Shown: piece by piece, positions 23,205 through 34,593 of the stretch
Layout of the letters: every line of letters begins with the position of its first letter
Position numbering within the stretch: the first letter of the stretch is position 1
NCBI RefSeq assembly: GCF_950295315.1
Contig: NC_080175.1
Coordinates: 88,932,161-88,996,160 of the forward strand
Length of the DNA: 64,000 nt
Direction of reading: 5' to 3'
Origin: Erinaceus europaeus
Lineage: Eukaryota; Chordata; Mammalia; Eulipotyphla; Erinaceidae
The notes under the pieces: model-generated
Seen by the model: the letters and a program-made list of their open reading frames with translations, nothing else
Databases searched by the model: none
Told to the model about the DNA's origin: nothing
Translations under genes and position numbers: made by a program

Positions 23205-23612
23205 ACACAGTATTGAGTTTAAGATGCCCATTCATGTGGAATGCTACTCATCCCTTAGAAAGAAACATACTTTGCTGTTTGCTGTAACATGGGCGATGCT
23301 AAAGGATATGTTATGTAAAATAGTGAAAAGTCTCAGAACAATTACATTAGAGGAAGAGATATCCTCATGTGTTCTCATTCATGTGTAAAATCTAGAATAC
23401 CCATAGAAAAACAACCAGAATAGTGATTTACAGAGTCTAGAGAAGGGGAGAAAGGGGAGATGGTGGTTAAAAGAGCATAGAACTTCAGGTGTGGCGAATG
23501 ATCAAGTTCTATAAATATAATAAATGGCATGATGATGACAGTTAACATTATTTTATAGTATAATCGATATGAAATCTTACAAAATAAAATAAAGATAATG
23601 ACTGTGAGTTCA
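23205..23612 (+). mobile_element. Ancient LINE-1 3' end
   Basis: 'catgtggaatgctactcatcccttag', 'tgggcgatgctaaaggatatgttatg', 'gtgttctcattcatgtgtaaaatctagaa', 'gaatgatcaagttctataaatataat', then 'caaaataaaataaag'. This order is that of old eutherian LINE-1 ORF2 end and 3' UTR. It is much more diverged than A, B or F. Confidence 0.75.
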
Positions 23613-23792
23613 TGTGCGTACTAATTAGTTTGATTCTGGTGATAGTGCCAGAACGAGCATCAAACAGTTAAGTGGGACCCTTTAACTATGCACATTGAAA
23701 ACTTCTAATTACATCCAGAATAAAGTTCAGGGGTGACGAAAAGGTACCCAGTGAATTGTGAAGAGAGGGAAATAAATTTATCTTGATCTAGG

Positions 23793-24058
23793 GGAGTCGG
23801 GCCGTAGCACAACGGGTTAAGCGCACCTGGCACAAAGTAGAAGGACTGGCCTAAAGATCCGGGTTCAGCCCCAGGCTCTCCACCTTCAGGGGAGTCGCTT
23901 CACAAGCCATGAAGCAGGTCTGCAGGTGTCTATCTTTGCCTTCACTCCTCTCTCCATTTCTCTCTGTCCTATCCAACAATGATGACATCAGTAACTACAA
24001 CAATAAAACAACAAGGGCAACAAAAGGGAATAAATAAATAAATATTTTTTAAAAAATT
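23793..24058 (+). mobile_element. SINE family A
   Basis: Full head-body-tail: 'ggggagtcgggccgtagcac', B-box region gggttcagccc, 'gaagcaggtctgcaggtgtc', 'ctctgtcctatccaacaatg', 'aacaaaagggaataaataaataaat'. TSD not clear. Confidence 0.92.
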
Positions 24059-24214
24059 CATCTCAAGAAAGAAAATTTCTATGTGAAAATTTTCATACAA
24101 AAGCACATGAATAAGTAAATAAAATTGACATCTCTATACATGTGTGTGTGCATATCAATATGATTATACAGCTATTCAACAATGTGAAATGCTTGTGGTC
24201 TCTGGACTTTTATT

Positions 24215-24478
24215 TATTTATTTATTGCCTCCAAGGTTATTGCTGGGGATCAGTGCCTGCACTAAGAATCCACTACTTGTGGAGGTCATATTTTCCCATT
24301 TTGTTGTTATTGTTGCCATTGATGTTGGGTAGGACGGAGAGAAATCAAGAGAGGAGGGGAGATCAATAGACACTTGCAGACCTGCTTCACCGCCTGTGAA
24401 GGGGCTGGAACCGGGATCCTTATGCTGGTCCTTGAGCTTTGCGCCATGTGTGCTTAACCCGCTGTGGCCCGACCCCCA
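24215..24478 (-). mobile_element. SINE family A variant with 3' module
   Basis: 3' module on plus: 'tattgcctccaaggttattgctggggatcagtgcctgcac'; then reverse tRNA-like part ending 'tgtgcttaacccgctgtggcccgaccccc'. Confidence 0.88.
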
Positions 24479-24479
24479 T

Positions 24480-25390
24480 GGCTGAACTTTTAAGGTACAA
24501 TCCAGTTCTTACTTTTTTCCTCGTTGAAGAGAACTATTATTCTTTATTTGGAAGTACAATGTAAATTTCATATGTTTCTCGGAAGTGAGCTCTGTAATTT
24601 TATTCTAGAGAAGCTGATGGAGGAAGGAGAGGGAGTTGGAGAAACTGCCGAGCTTCGCAAGGTCTGCTGTTTGTAGCCGCCTAAACTCATCATGGATATG
24701 AGGTTCAGAAGGAGACCTCCTGGAGGAGTAAGATTACACTGGAACATTTCAGAATGACATTAAAGTGAGATTCATATTGATACTGAAGATGAAAATCAAC
24801 GCTTATTCTTTTAGCTGCTGTGATGTGAGGATATGGACTGTGTTGAGGCATGTTATATTCCCAGCCAGAACAAGTCATATGGTGTTTAAAAAGAAAGAGA
24901 GGAAATAAAGGTTGGTAGAGTACACAAAAGAAAGAGCAAGGATCTTTTATACAAATGCAGGAAGATGAGAAAGAGGAAAACAGAGAACAGACAGGGAAGC
25001 TAATAACATACATTTGGGAGGTAAGAGTACTTTTTAAAAATTTTTTTAAAAAGCAGAACAATACATGTTGAAGGAATAATAACAAAATGAAAATATTCTT
25101 ATTGTCTTTAGTATGCTTCACTCAACATATATTTAAGTCATACTATTTACTATCAACTCTGAAATTATCCGGACTTATATCTAACTCTATAACTCAAAGT
25201 TTAACAATTTAATTGTATGGCTTTCAGTATAGATATCAGCTTAGTGTTAATGAGTCTACTATTAAGCTTGCATATATGCTTCTACAGGGGAGAGGCCAGG
25301 CATCATAGTGAACACAATCTTAGATTTTATCTGTTTTCAAAGAATTTTGCCTAGGGTTTTCACTTTGCATCTTAGTTGACTCAAATATAA
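24480..25390. other. Unique sequence
   Basis: 24600-24700 has a few CpGs and a purine-rich stretch. A 138-codon minus-strand frame (24705-25121) is Cys/Phe/Leu-rich and has no recognisable domain; not called. Confidence 0.4.
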
Positions 25391-25396
25391 CACGGG

Positions 25397-25612
25397 GTCA
25401 CGAGGCCGGGTGGTGGTGCAACTGGCTGAGCATACATGTTACAGTACGCAAGGACCCAGGTTCGAATCCCCGATCCCCACCTGCAGTGGAAAAGCTTCAC
25501 AAGTGGTGAAGCAGTGCTGCAGGTGTCTGTCTATCTCAATCCCTCTCTATCTCCCCCTTCCCTCTTGATTTCTGGCTGTGTCTATCCAATTAATAAATAA
25601 AGATTTAAAAAA
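25397..25612 (+). mobile_element. SINE family B, well preserved
   Basis: Head 'gaggccgggtggtggtgcaactggctgagc', B box ggttcgaatccc, 'cccacctgcagtggaaaagcttcac', 'gtgtctatccaattaataaataaag'. Best family B reference copy. Confidence 0.93.
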
Positions 25613-25800
25613 ATGGGGTCACTTACAACAGTATTTACCTCATGTCAGGATGGTGAATATTGTATTAATTAATTCATGAAAATACTAAGCTAGCAGTTGG
25701 CCATTATAGACTTAATGCTGTTTTTCTCTGTTTGTTTATTTTATATATTAGGAGGATATTCATTTTTGGTGGTATATAAATAGTTCTAATAAATTTATTA

Positions 25801-26140
25801 GATTATATGATTTTTTTTTGCCTCCAAGGTTATTGCTGGGGGTCAGCACCTGCACTATGAATCCATTGCTCCATTTTTGTTCCCTTTTGCTGTTCTTGTT
25901 GTTTATCATTGTTATTGATATAGTTGTTGTTGTTGAGTAGGACAGAGAGAGATGCAGAGAGGAGGGGATGACAGAGGGGGAGAGAAAGATAGACATTTGC
26001 AGACCTGCTCCACCACTTGTAAAGGGAACCCCCCTGAAGGTGGGGAGACGGGGGCTTGAACTGGTATCCTTACACCAGTCTTTGTTCTTCATGCTTTGTG
26101 CGCTTAATCTGCTGTGCTACTGCCCAACCCAGGATTATAT
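25801..26140 (-). mobile_element. SINE family A variant with 3' module, short TSD
   Basis: gattatat at 25801-25808 and 26133-26140 flank the element. The module 'tgcctccaaggttattgctgggggtcagcacctgcactatg' is at the tail side and the reversed tRNA-like head at 26010-26130. Confidence 0.88.
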
Positions 26141-26811
26141 ATATTGTTATGTGTTTGAGTATTTCTTTTTTTTTAATTGACAAGTTCATATGTTTCAATT
26201 CTTTATACTCCACATTTGAGTGAAACCATCTGATAGTTGTCTTTCATCTCTATACTACTTCGCTATACATTATCATCTTCAGATTTATTGAAATGATACA
26301 ATACCATAATTTCAATTGCAGACTAATATTCCATTGAGTACAGATCTTATGGTTTCTTTTCCTAGTCTTTGGTTATGGTGAATAACATATCTAGGAAAAC
26401 AGGTATTAGTGTCTCTGTTTTGAGTTTTAATATTCTTTGGATAAATGCCTAAAAGTGACATCGCTGTATCTTATTGTTTGCCTTTCTTTTTTCCCTTTCC
26501 TTTTCTTTTTTAAAAAATTTTTTTATTTTGCCTCCAGCATTGTTGTTGGGCTTGGTAGTACTTGTACGATGAATGCGCTGCTTCTGGAGACCATTTTTGT
26601 TGCCCTTGTTGTTGTCATTGCTGTTGGATAGGTCAGAAAGAAATCAAGAGAGGAGGAGAAGACAGAGAGGGGGAGAGAAAGACACCTGCAGACCTGCTTC
26701 ATCACCTTTGAAGAAACCCCCATGTAGGTGGGGAGCCAGGGACTTGAACACTTAACCCACTGCGTAACCTCCCAACCCATTTGTTCCCCATTTTCACTCA
26801 TTTAAAGACTT
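26141..26811 (-). mobile_element. Ancient LINE-1 relic, left part (split by SINE and LINE-1 B)
   Basis: 'aattgacaagttcatatg', 'agactaatattccattgagtac', 'ggataaatgcctaaaagtgacatc' are decayed reversed LINE-1 ORF2 C-terminal motifs. It continues after LINE-1 B at 34609. Interrupted by a SINE at 26515-26780. Confidence 0.75.
26515..26780 (-). mobile_element. SINE family A variant with 3' module, head partly lost
   Basis: Module 'tgcctccagcattgttgttgggcttggtag' then 'gacagagagggggagag', 'gacctgcttcatcacctttgaag', 'gagccagggacttgaac'. The region between the B box and the A box is deleted. Confidence 0.82.
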
Positions 26812-26836
26812 TTCATACTGTTTTCTTTTTTTTTTT

Positions 26837-28171
26837 ATTTAAGAAAGGATTAATTAACAAAACCATAGGGTAGGAGGGGTACAACTCCACACAATTCCCA
26901 CCACCCAATCTCCATAACCCACCCCCTCCCATGATAGCTTTCCCATTCTCTATCTCTCTGGGAACATGGACCCAGGGTCATTGAGGGTTGCAGAAAGTAG
27001 AAGGTCTGGCTTCTGTAATTGCTTCCTTGCTGAACATGGGCGTTGACTGGTCGGTCCATACTCCCAGTCTGCCTCTCTCTTTCCCTAGTAGGGTGTGTCT
27101 CTGGGGAAGCAGAGCTCCAGGACACATTGGTGGGGTCTTCAATCCAGGGAAGCCTGGCCAGCATCCTGGTGGCATCTGAAACCTGGTGATTTAAAAGAGA
27201 GTTAACATACAAAGCCAAACAAATTGTTGAGCAATCATGGACCCAAAGGTTGGAATAGTGGAGAGGAAGTGTTAGGGAGGTACTCATTGCAAACTCTAGT
27301 GTACTTCTGCTTTCAGGTATATATTTTGCAGTAGTTTATGGATATGTGTGAACATAAGCTCTCTCACACAGAAACTGGCATATATCAAGGTTATGGGACT
27401 TTGTTAGAAAGTGAACCACCTGAGATGAAATTAGAGTGTACTATAAAAGAAAAGGTCTCACCCGAGTAATGAAGCTGAAGGGTTGTCATTCCACATGTGA
27501 AGTCTCTAGACACAGTCTGAGGTGAAGCATGTTGAGGTGGCAATCGTTGCTTTGGTTAGGTTGTGATCGGCTGATGCAATATTGTTTGGTATGGATTGGG
27601 AGAGGCATACGGGAAAGTGGGCCCTATCCAAGGGTTCCAGGACTGGGGGAAGTAGGGGCTTTATAGTGGAGATGTGAGGTTCCTGCTGTCTTAGGGTTCC
27701 AAAAGACAATCGATAGTTAATGTTATCATCACATTATTTGATAATTGGGTTAACTTTGAAAAGTCCTTTTGTTATGGTTTGCTGTACAGTATCCAGTATC
27801 TTCTATATAGCTGTGCTATTGGATGCTTCTAATCTACTTGGTCTAGGCTTTTGAGACAGTCTGCATATCAAATACACAGCCTATATATTAAAAAGATTCA
27901 GTTTGTGTTTTGAAAAACTTTGAGACATACAATTGATTTTCCCCCTCTCATATTAATTAACTACTGATTTATATGTCTACATTTTGCTAGGAGTGTACAT
28001 AAACACCATTCCCACCACCAAAAGACTGTGACCCATCCCTCCCACCCACTTGCACCCCCCCACTGGCCCAGGAAGCTGCATGTCTACTCCTCACAACAGT
28101 GTTTTTACTCTGGTGCCCTACTTACAATTCGCTCAAGTCCTGCTTTTAGTTTCCCTTTCAGATCTTCTTAG
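26837..28171 (-). other. LINE-1 B 3' UTR (long form)
   Basis: Colinear with A 11985-13321 and with the twin-primed copy 6884-8240. Ends at 'gttaattaatcctttcttaaat' (minus) before poly(A). Confidence 0.88.
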
Positions 28172-31100
28172 TCAATTTCGGTTGATGAGTGGGATCATCC
28201 CATACTCATCTTTATCTTACTGACTTAGCTCACTTAACATAATTCCTTCTAGCTCTCTCCAAGATGGGTCAGAGATGGTGGGTTCATTGTTCTTGATAGC
28301 TGCATAGTATTCCATTGTGTAGATATACCACAGCTTTCTCAGCTACTCATCTGTTGTTGGGCACCTGGGTTGCTTCCAGGTTTTAGCTATTATGAATTGT
28401 GCGGCTATGAACATAGGAGTACACACCTCTTTTTGGTTGGGTGTTATGGAGTCCTTGGGGTATAACCCCAGGAGAGGAATTACTGGATCATATGGAAGGT
28501 CCATGTCTAGCCTTCTGAGAGATTTCCAGACTGCCGTCCACAGAGGCTGTACCAATTTACATTCCCACCAGCAATGTAAAAGGGTTCCTCTGTCCCCACA
28601 TCCTCTCCAGCATTTGTTGCTGCTGTCCTTTTTGATGTATGTCATTCTTACAGGAGTGTTGTCTTAATTTGCATTTCTCTGACAATCAGTGACCTAGAGC
28701 AGTTTTTCATATGTTTGCTAGCCTTTTGGATCTCCTCTGAAGTGAATATTTTGTTCATATCCTCTGCCCATTTTTGGATGGGGTCATTTGCTTTTTTGTT
28801 GCTAAGTTTGCTGAACTCTTTCTATATTTTGGTGATTAGTTTCTTGTCTGATGTATGGCATGTGAAGATCTTCTCCCATTCTCTGAGGGGTCTCTTTGTT
28901 TGTTTAATAGTTTCTTTGGATGTGCAGATGCTTTTCAATTTGATGTAGTCCCATTGGTTTGTTTCTGCTTTAGTCTTCCTTGCAATTGGGTTTGATTCAT
29001 CAAAGATGTCCTTGAGGTGTAGGTGGGAAAGTGTTTTACCAATGTTTTCCTCTAAGTATCTGAATGTTTCTGGTCTGACATCTAGGTCTTTGATGCATTT
29101 GGAGTTGATTTTTGTTTCTGGTGAGATAAAGTGGTTCAATTTCATTCTTATGCATGTTACAATCCAGTTTTCCCAGAAACATTTATAGAAGAGAGCCTCC
29201 TTTTTCCAGTTAATCCTTTGGGACCCCTTATCAAAGCTTAGATGTCCATAGGTGTGGGCTTTCAATTCTGTTCCACTGGTCTGTGTGCCTATTTTTGTTC
29301 CAGAACCATGCTGTTTTGATGATGATGGCTTTATCATATAGTTTAAGGTCTGGGAGTGTGATGCCTCCATTTCTGTTTCTTTTCCTCAAGATGGTTTTGG
29401 CAATTCTAGGTATTTTCAGGTTCCAGATAAATGATTGTAGTGTTTGTTCTATTCTCTTAAAGAAGCTTGGTGGAACTTTGATGGGTATTGCATTAAATTT
29501 GTATATGGCTCTGGGGAGACTATTCATTTTGATGATATTTATTCTTCCAATCCATGAGCATGGGACATCTTTCCATTTCTTGGTATCAGTTTCTATTTCC
29601 TTGAGTAGCGACTCATAGTTTTCAGCATACAACTCTTTCACTTCTTTGGTCAACTTTATTCCTAGGTATTTGATTGATTTTGCTGAAACAGTAAATGGGA
29701 GTGATTTCTGGATGTCTTCTTCAGATTTAGTGTTTGCAGAACGAAATGCCACTGATTTTTGTACATTGATTTTGTAGCCTGAAACCTTGCTATATTGCCT
29801 AATAACTTCCAGTAATTTTCTGCTGGATTCTTTAGGTCTTTCTATGTATACTATCATATCATCTGCAAATAGTGAGAGCCTGACTTCTTCCCTTCCAATC
29901 TGTATTCCTTTGATTTCTTTCTCTTGCCTGATTGCTATGGAAAGAACATCCAATACTATGTTGAAGAGTAACGGTGACAGTGGACAGCCCTGTCTAGTCC
30001 CCGATCTGAGGGGGAATGCTTTCAGCTTCTGTCCATTGAGTATGATATTAGCTGTAGGTTTGCTATATATAGACTCCACTATCTTGAGGAATTTCCCATC
30101 TATTCCCATTTTTTGTAGAGTTTTGAGCATGAACGGGTGTTGGATTTTGTCAAAGGCTTTCTCTGCATCTATTGAGATAATCATGTGGTTTTTGGCTTTG
30201 CTTTTATTGATTTGGTAAATAACATTGAGTGACTAATGAATGTTGAACCAGCCTTGCATTCCTGGGATGAATCCCACTTGGTCGTGATGAACAATCTTTT
30301 TGATATGTTGTTGTATCCGGTTCGCCAAGATCTTGTTTAATATTTTGGCATGTATGTTCATCAGAGATATTGGTCTGTAGTTTTCCTTTTTTGTTCTGTC
30401 CCTATCAGCTTTTGGTATCAGGGTGATGTTGGCTTCATAGAAGGTGGAAGGGAGTATTCCTGTTTCTTCAATCTTATGGAATAGCTTAAGAAGTATGGGT
30501 ATTAACTGTTGCCTGAAAGTTTTGTAGAATTCATTTGTGAAGCCATCTGGTCCAGGACTTTTGTTGTTGGGGAGATTCTTAATAAAGGTTTCAATTTCTT
30601 TGTCAGTGATTGGTACATTTAGATTTTGTAGTTCTTCTTGGTTCAGTTTTGGAAGGGCATATGTTTCTAGGAATTGTTCCATTTCTTCCAGATTCTCTAG
30701 CTTGGTGGCATATAGTTCTTTATAGAAGTTTCACAGGATTCTCTGGATTTCTGTGGTGTCAGTTGTGATATCTCCTCCATCGTTTAAAATTCTATTAATT
30801 TGAGTCTTCTCTCTTTTTTGTTTGGTGAGTCTGGCTAGGGGTTTGTCAATTTTGTTTAATCTTTCAAAGAACCAACATTTGGCTTCATTAATCTTTTGTA
30901 TGGTTCTTTTATTTTCGATGTTGTTTATTTCTGCTCAAACTTTAGTGTTTTCTGTCCTTCTGGTTGCTTTAGGGTTCCTTTCTTCGTCTTCCTCTAAGTC
31001 CTTGAGGTGTGCAGTAAGGTTGTTCATTTGAGCTTCTTCTTGGTGTTTAATATGTGATTGTATGCTCTTGAATTTATTGATGCTGTCTTTGTGGCCTAAC

Positions 31101-31717
31101 ATGTGGTCTATCCTTGAGTATGTGTTATGTGGATTTGAAAAGAAGGTGTACTCCAGTATTTTGGGGTGAAGGACCCTGAAAATGTCCAAGAGGTCTAGTC
31201 TGTCAATCTCTTCATTTAATTCTCTTGTATCTTTATTGCTTCTCTGCTTTGTTGATCTGTCTAAGTGTGAGAGTGGGGTATTGAAGTCTCTCACTATTAT
31301 TGTATTACTATTGATGTATTTTTGAAATTCTTTCAGTAGGTGTTTAATGTATTTAGATGGTCCCTCATTGGGTGCATAGATGTTAATAATTGTTAAGTCT
31401 TCTTGGCTGATTGATCCTCTAATCATTATGTAATGTCCTTGCCTATCTTTTATTACTTTATTTAATTTAAAATCTATCGTGTCTGAGAAGAGAATGTCTG
31501 TTCCTGCCCTTTTTTGTGGTCCGTCAGCCTGTATGATAGTTTTCCATCCTTTCATTTTAAGTCTGTGTTTATCTTGTTGTGACAGATGGGATTCTTGCAA
31601 GCAGCATTTGGTTCGGTTATGTTTTCTGATCCATCCCCCCACCCTGTGCTTTTTGATTGGTGAGTTTAAGCCATTGACATTTATTGATATTATGGATTTA
31701 ATGTATTGTAGTGTCAT
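28172..31717 (-). pseudogene. ORF2: LINE-1 B ORF2, broken, with 246-bp EN deletion
   Basis: Starts MTLQYIKSIISINVNGLNSP; EN residues QESHL are present, but GDFN reads RDFN. At about 31063 an in-frame deletion removes the segment equivalent to A 16236-16481 (82 codons), including the FSDHSG motif, so the endonuclease is predicted dead. The EN frame then ends at 30935. RT is readable at 29231-30184 with [19 protein letters not shown] and FADD. The C-terminal Cys-rich motif CWRGCGDRGTLLHCWWEC (CX3CX7HX4C) is at about 28590-28615. Several further frame changes lie at 30682, 30233, 29231 and 28822. Stop at 28172-28174. Confidence 0.93.
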
Positions 31718-31790
31718 TGTTCAAAAAATTTTTTTTTTGTTTGCTCTGATATATTGCCAGTATTATAGTGATGTTCTTGTTTATAAGAGG

Positions 31791-32693
31791 TCTTTTAGAA
31801 TCTCTTTCAGGGCCGGCTTGGTGATGGTTGCCTCCTTTAACTGTTGTTTATCTAAGAAGTTTTTGATCCCTCCATCTAGTTTGAATGAAAGTCTAGCAGG
31901 ATATATTATCCTTGGTTGAAACACTTTTTCATTCATGGCTCGATAGATATCTCGCCATTCCCTTCTGGATTTTAGAGTCTGAGTGGAGAAGTCTGCAGAT
32001 AATCTTATGGGTTTTCCCTTGTATGTGACTTTTTGTTTCTCTCTTGCAGCCTTTAGGATCCTTTCTTTATCCTTACTTCTTCTAATTTGACTATGATGTG
32101 TCTTGGTGTCTTCAGGTCTGGGTTGATTCTGTTTGGTACTCTCTGGGCCTCTTGAATCTTGATGTCCTTTCTGTTATTCAGGTCTGGGAAGTTTTCTTCT
32201 ATTATTTCCTCTAGAATATTTGCTTCCCCTTCCTCTCTTTCTTCCTCTGACAGGCCAATTATATGAATGTTACTTCTTTTGAGATCATCCCATATGTCCT
32301 TTTTGTTGTTTTCAGTGTCTCTCAATCTCTTTTTAAGCTCTTTCACCTCTTTCTTCATTTTCTCTAGCATATCCGCTGTCTGACTAATTCTGTTTTCTGC
32401 TTCTGTTAGTCTGCTTTCCCTTGCCTCAGCTTCTTTCTTCATTACAGCTATTTCAGCTTTCAGTTCTCTAATTGCCTCAAGATAATCAGTATTTTCCTTG
32501 GCGGTCTCAACTGTTGTTTCCCTAATACTGCCATTCCTTTCCTCCAATGTTGTTTTCATTTCTGTGATTAATAATTTATTATTGTTTGCATACTTTTCTT
32601 ATCTATGGTTACTTCTGGCTGCTTTGTAGTTTCTTCTGGACTCTTGTCTTCATTCATTGGAGTAGCAGTTTTATTTGTTTTTGATCTACCCAT
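31791..32693 (-). pseudogene. ORF1: LINE-1 B ORF1, two frameshifts
   Basis: Start MGRSKTNKTATPMNEDKSPEE at 32693. A 1-nt deletion near 32570 (relative to A) brings in an early stop. The middle frame 32053-32559 holds the coiled coil (ELKAEIAVMKKEAEARESRL, LEKMKKEVKELKKRL) and RRM-like part (RKDIKIQEAQRVPNRINPD). A second 1-nt deletion near 32085 ends it. The C-terminal part (ARLSFKLDGGIKNFL, LKEILKDLL) follows in another frame to a stop at 31791-31793. Length if intact is about 301 residues. Confidence 0.93.
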
Positions 32694-33471
32694 TTTTTTG
32701 ATTTATGTGTTTCCTTTTTTTTTATGCTCTGTTGTTCCTCAGTTGTTGTGTCTTGAGTACAAGTAATACTGTACTGAATACCTTTATGACAATTGCACTC
32801 ACCAACCTCAGGAATTACAGTAGCAACTGAAGCAAGTATTGAAGTAGTTTGATCGTTACCAGTTTGCCATACAATTTTTCCAGTCCGTGAATAAATAGTT
32901 ACCAAATCCCAGTGAAGAAAGAGAAAATAAATAAAGGATAGCAAGTATAGATAGTTATGCAAATCTACTATCCACTGTATATTCTAGGGGTAACAAGAGG
33001 GCAAAGGGAACTAGAGCAGAGATACACACATAGAGAGTCCACTCTGAGTCAGATTTCTTCCCCCAAAATAATTCACAAATTCAGAAAGGCAAAGAAGAAG
33101 GAAGAAGTGTATGACAAGATTTAAAAAAAGAGAGAGAGAGAGAAGAGAGAGAAAAGGGAAAAGATAAGAAAAAGAGCTGTAATTAAAGAGCAGAGAAAGG
33201 AAATTCCCAAATGTATATCAGTGAATTCAAAAAAGCACACTTTTTTTTGGTGTGAGGGCTTGGGGCTGTGACTTTGGAAGCTGTAGGATTAAGGAAGAAG
33301 GGATGACAAGAATGAGAAAAAGAAAAAAAAAATAAAGAGAGAGAGAGAAAAAGAGAAAAAGATAAGAAAAAGAACAGTCATAAAAGGGCAGTGAAAGGAA
33401 AGTTTTTTTTAATGTATTTATTTTTAATTATTTAATTAGCTATGCGGTATGAAGTGGGGGGTTGGCTACTT

Positions 33472-33788
33472 AGAAAGAAAAAAGGCGGGAGTCGGGCTGT
33501 AGCACAGCGGGTTAAGCGCAGGTGGTGCAAAGCACAAGGACCAGCATAAGGATCCTGGTTTGAACCCCGGCTCCCCACCTGCAGGGGAGTCGTTTCACAG
33601 GCGGTGAAGCAGGTCTGCAGGTGTCTATCTTTCTCTCCTCCTCTCTGTCTTCCCCTCCTCTCTCCATTTCTCTCTGTCCTATCCAACAATGAAAACAATA
33701 ATAATAACTACAACAATAAAACAACAAGGACAACAAAAGGGGATAAATAAATAAAATAAATATTAAAAAAAAAAGAAAGAAAAAAGGC
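33472..33788 (+). mobile_element. SINE family A inside the LINE-1 B 5' UTR, perfect 15-bp TSD
   Basis: agaaagaaaaaaggc at 33472-33486 and 33774-33788 flanks a well-preserved family A copy with intact-looking boxes (gtagcacagcgggttaag; ggtttgaaccc). It post-dates insertion of LINE-1 B, so family A was active after the A/B LINE-1 subfamily. Confidence 0.96.
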
Positions 33789-33950
33789 CAGAGGTTTCAG
33801 AAGGGTATAGACTTAGAATTAATGATACTCCCTGGTGGGACAAGGATTTGGTAAAGAAAAGGACTGGTTATGGGGGGGCAGGAAGGAGGTATGCTTGAAA
33901 ATTAAAAGGAAGAAAAAAAAATTTTCCTTTTTTTTTTTCCCTTTTTTCCC

Positions 33951-34114
33951 TACTCTAATTCTTAACCAAAATTAAGTTATAGTCACCTCCTTGGTGTAGC
34001 CACTAGGACCCCTTATTGGCTGGCCTGCTAAAGGCAGAAAATCCTACCATTTCCAGGAGATGTGGTCAGAGCTCAGCCACTAGCAGCTTTTCAGTCCGCC
34101 ATCTTACGGGAACC
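33951..34114 (-). repeat. LINE-1 5' UTR unit, proximal copy
   Basis: Homologous to 34429-34593 at about 479-bp offset with only scattered differences and small indels. It contains ccgccatctta (34098-34105 region; AAGATGGCGG on minus). Confidence 0.9.
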
Positions 34115-34179
34115 CCCCACCCCCCAGAAGCTTTTTTAAAGGATTTCTCAGAGATGAAAACTAGCTCCAAGTCCTTTTG

Positions 34180-34428
34180 ATCCAATGAGAGCTGTACTCA
34201 AGGATGTCCTTGGATCCGCCCTCAGGGTCGTGGTGGTCCCCGGAGACTCCCAAGAGGAAGCCCCCGAGCTACAGTGCTCCCTCCTGGTCCTCTGCTGGCC
34301 GCCCAGCAGCGCTCTGCAACCGGCGGAGGAGCCGCCTTCCCAGGCTGAGGACAGTGCCCGGCGCACCCGCCTTGCCCGCCGCCACCTGGGAAGTCTGGAG
34401 CAGCCTGCCCGCTAGTCCGCACCACCTC
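34180..34428 (-). promoter_or_regulatory. CpG-rich block between the 5' UTR units
   Basis: Markedly G+C- and CpG-rich against the A+T-rich surroundings (examples: ccggcggaggagccg, gtgcccggcgcacccgccttgcccgccgcc). It lies between the two units of the LINE-1 5' UTR. Overlapping open frames on both strands here reflect composition. Confidence 0.75.
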
Positions 34429-34593
34429 TACTCTAATTCTTAACCCAAATTAAGTTATAGTCACCTCCTTGGTGTCACCGCTAGGACCCCTTATTTATTG
34501 GCCTACTAAAGGCAGAAAATCCTACCATTTCCAGAAGATGTGATCAGAGCTCAAGCCACTAGCAGCTTCTCAGTCCGCCATCTTCTGGGAACC
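34429..34593 (-). repeat. LINE-1 5' UTR unit, distal copy (5' terminus)
   Basis: Begins on minus ggttcccagaagatggcgg directly at the TSD, so this is the genuine element start. Paired with 33951-34114. Confidence 0.92.

Larger units (their letters stand above)
32694..34593 (-). promoter_or_regulatory. LINE-1 B 5' UTR with internal promoter-like units
   Basis: About 1.9 kb, 1.6 kb without the inserted SINE. From the 5' end on minus: a 165-bp unit (34429-34593), a CpG-rich block (34180-34428), a second 164-bp unit (33951-34114), then purine/pyrimidine tracts and a diverged tandem duplication at 33090-33210 versus 33290-33400. Each of the two units carries AAGATGGCGGACTG, resembling the YY1-site region at the start of human LINE-1. 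Promoter activity is inferred, not shown. Confidence 0.8.

Noticed and set aside
23793..24058. tRNA genes suggested by A and B boxes in many places
   Set aside because: All lie at heads of SINEs with pyrimidine bodies and A-rich tails; no cloverleaf with an acceptor stem is retained.
24705..25121. 138-codon minus-strand frame, Phe/Leu/Cys-rich with a hydrophobic start
   Set aside because: Could be read as a membrane protein, but composition follows from A/G-rich plus strand; no homology recognised and no gene context.
34185..34443. Overlapping open frames on both strands in the CpG-rich block
   Set aside because: All frames are open because the block is G+C-rich; it lies inside the LINE-1 5' UTR between duplicated promoter-like units.
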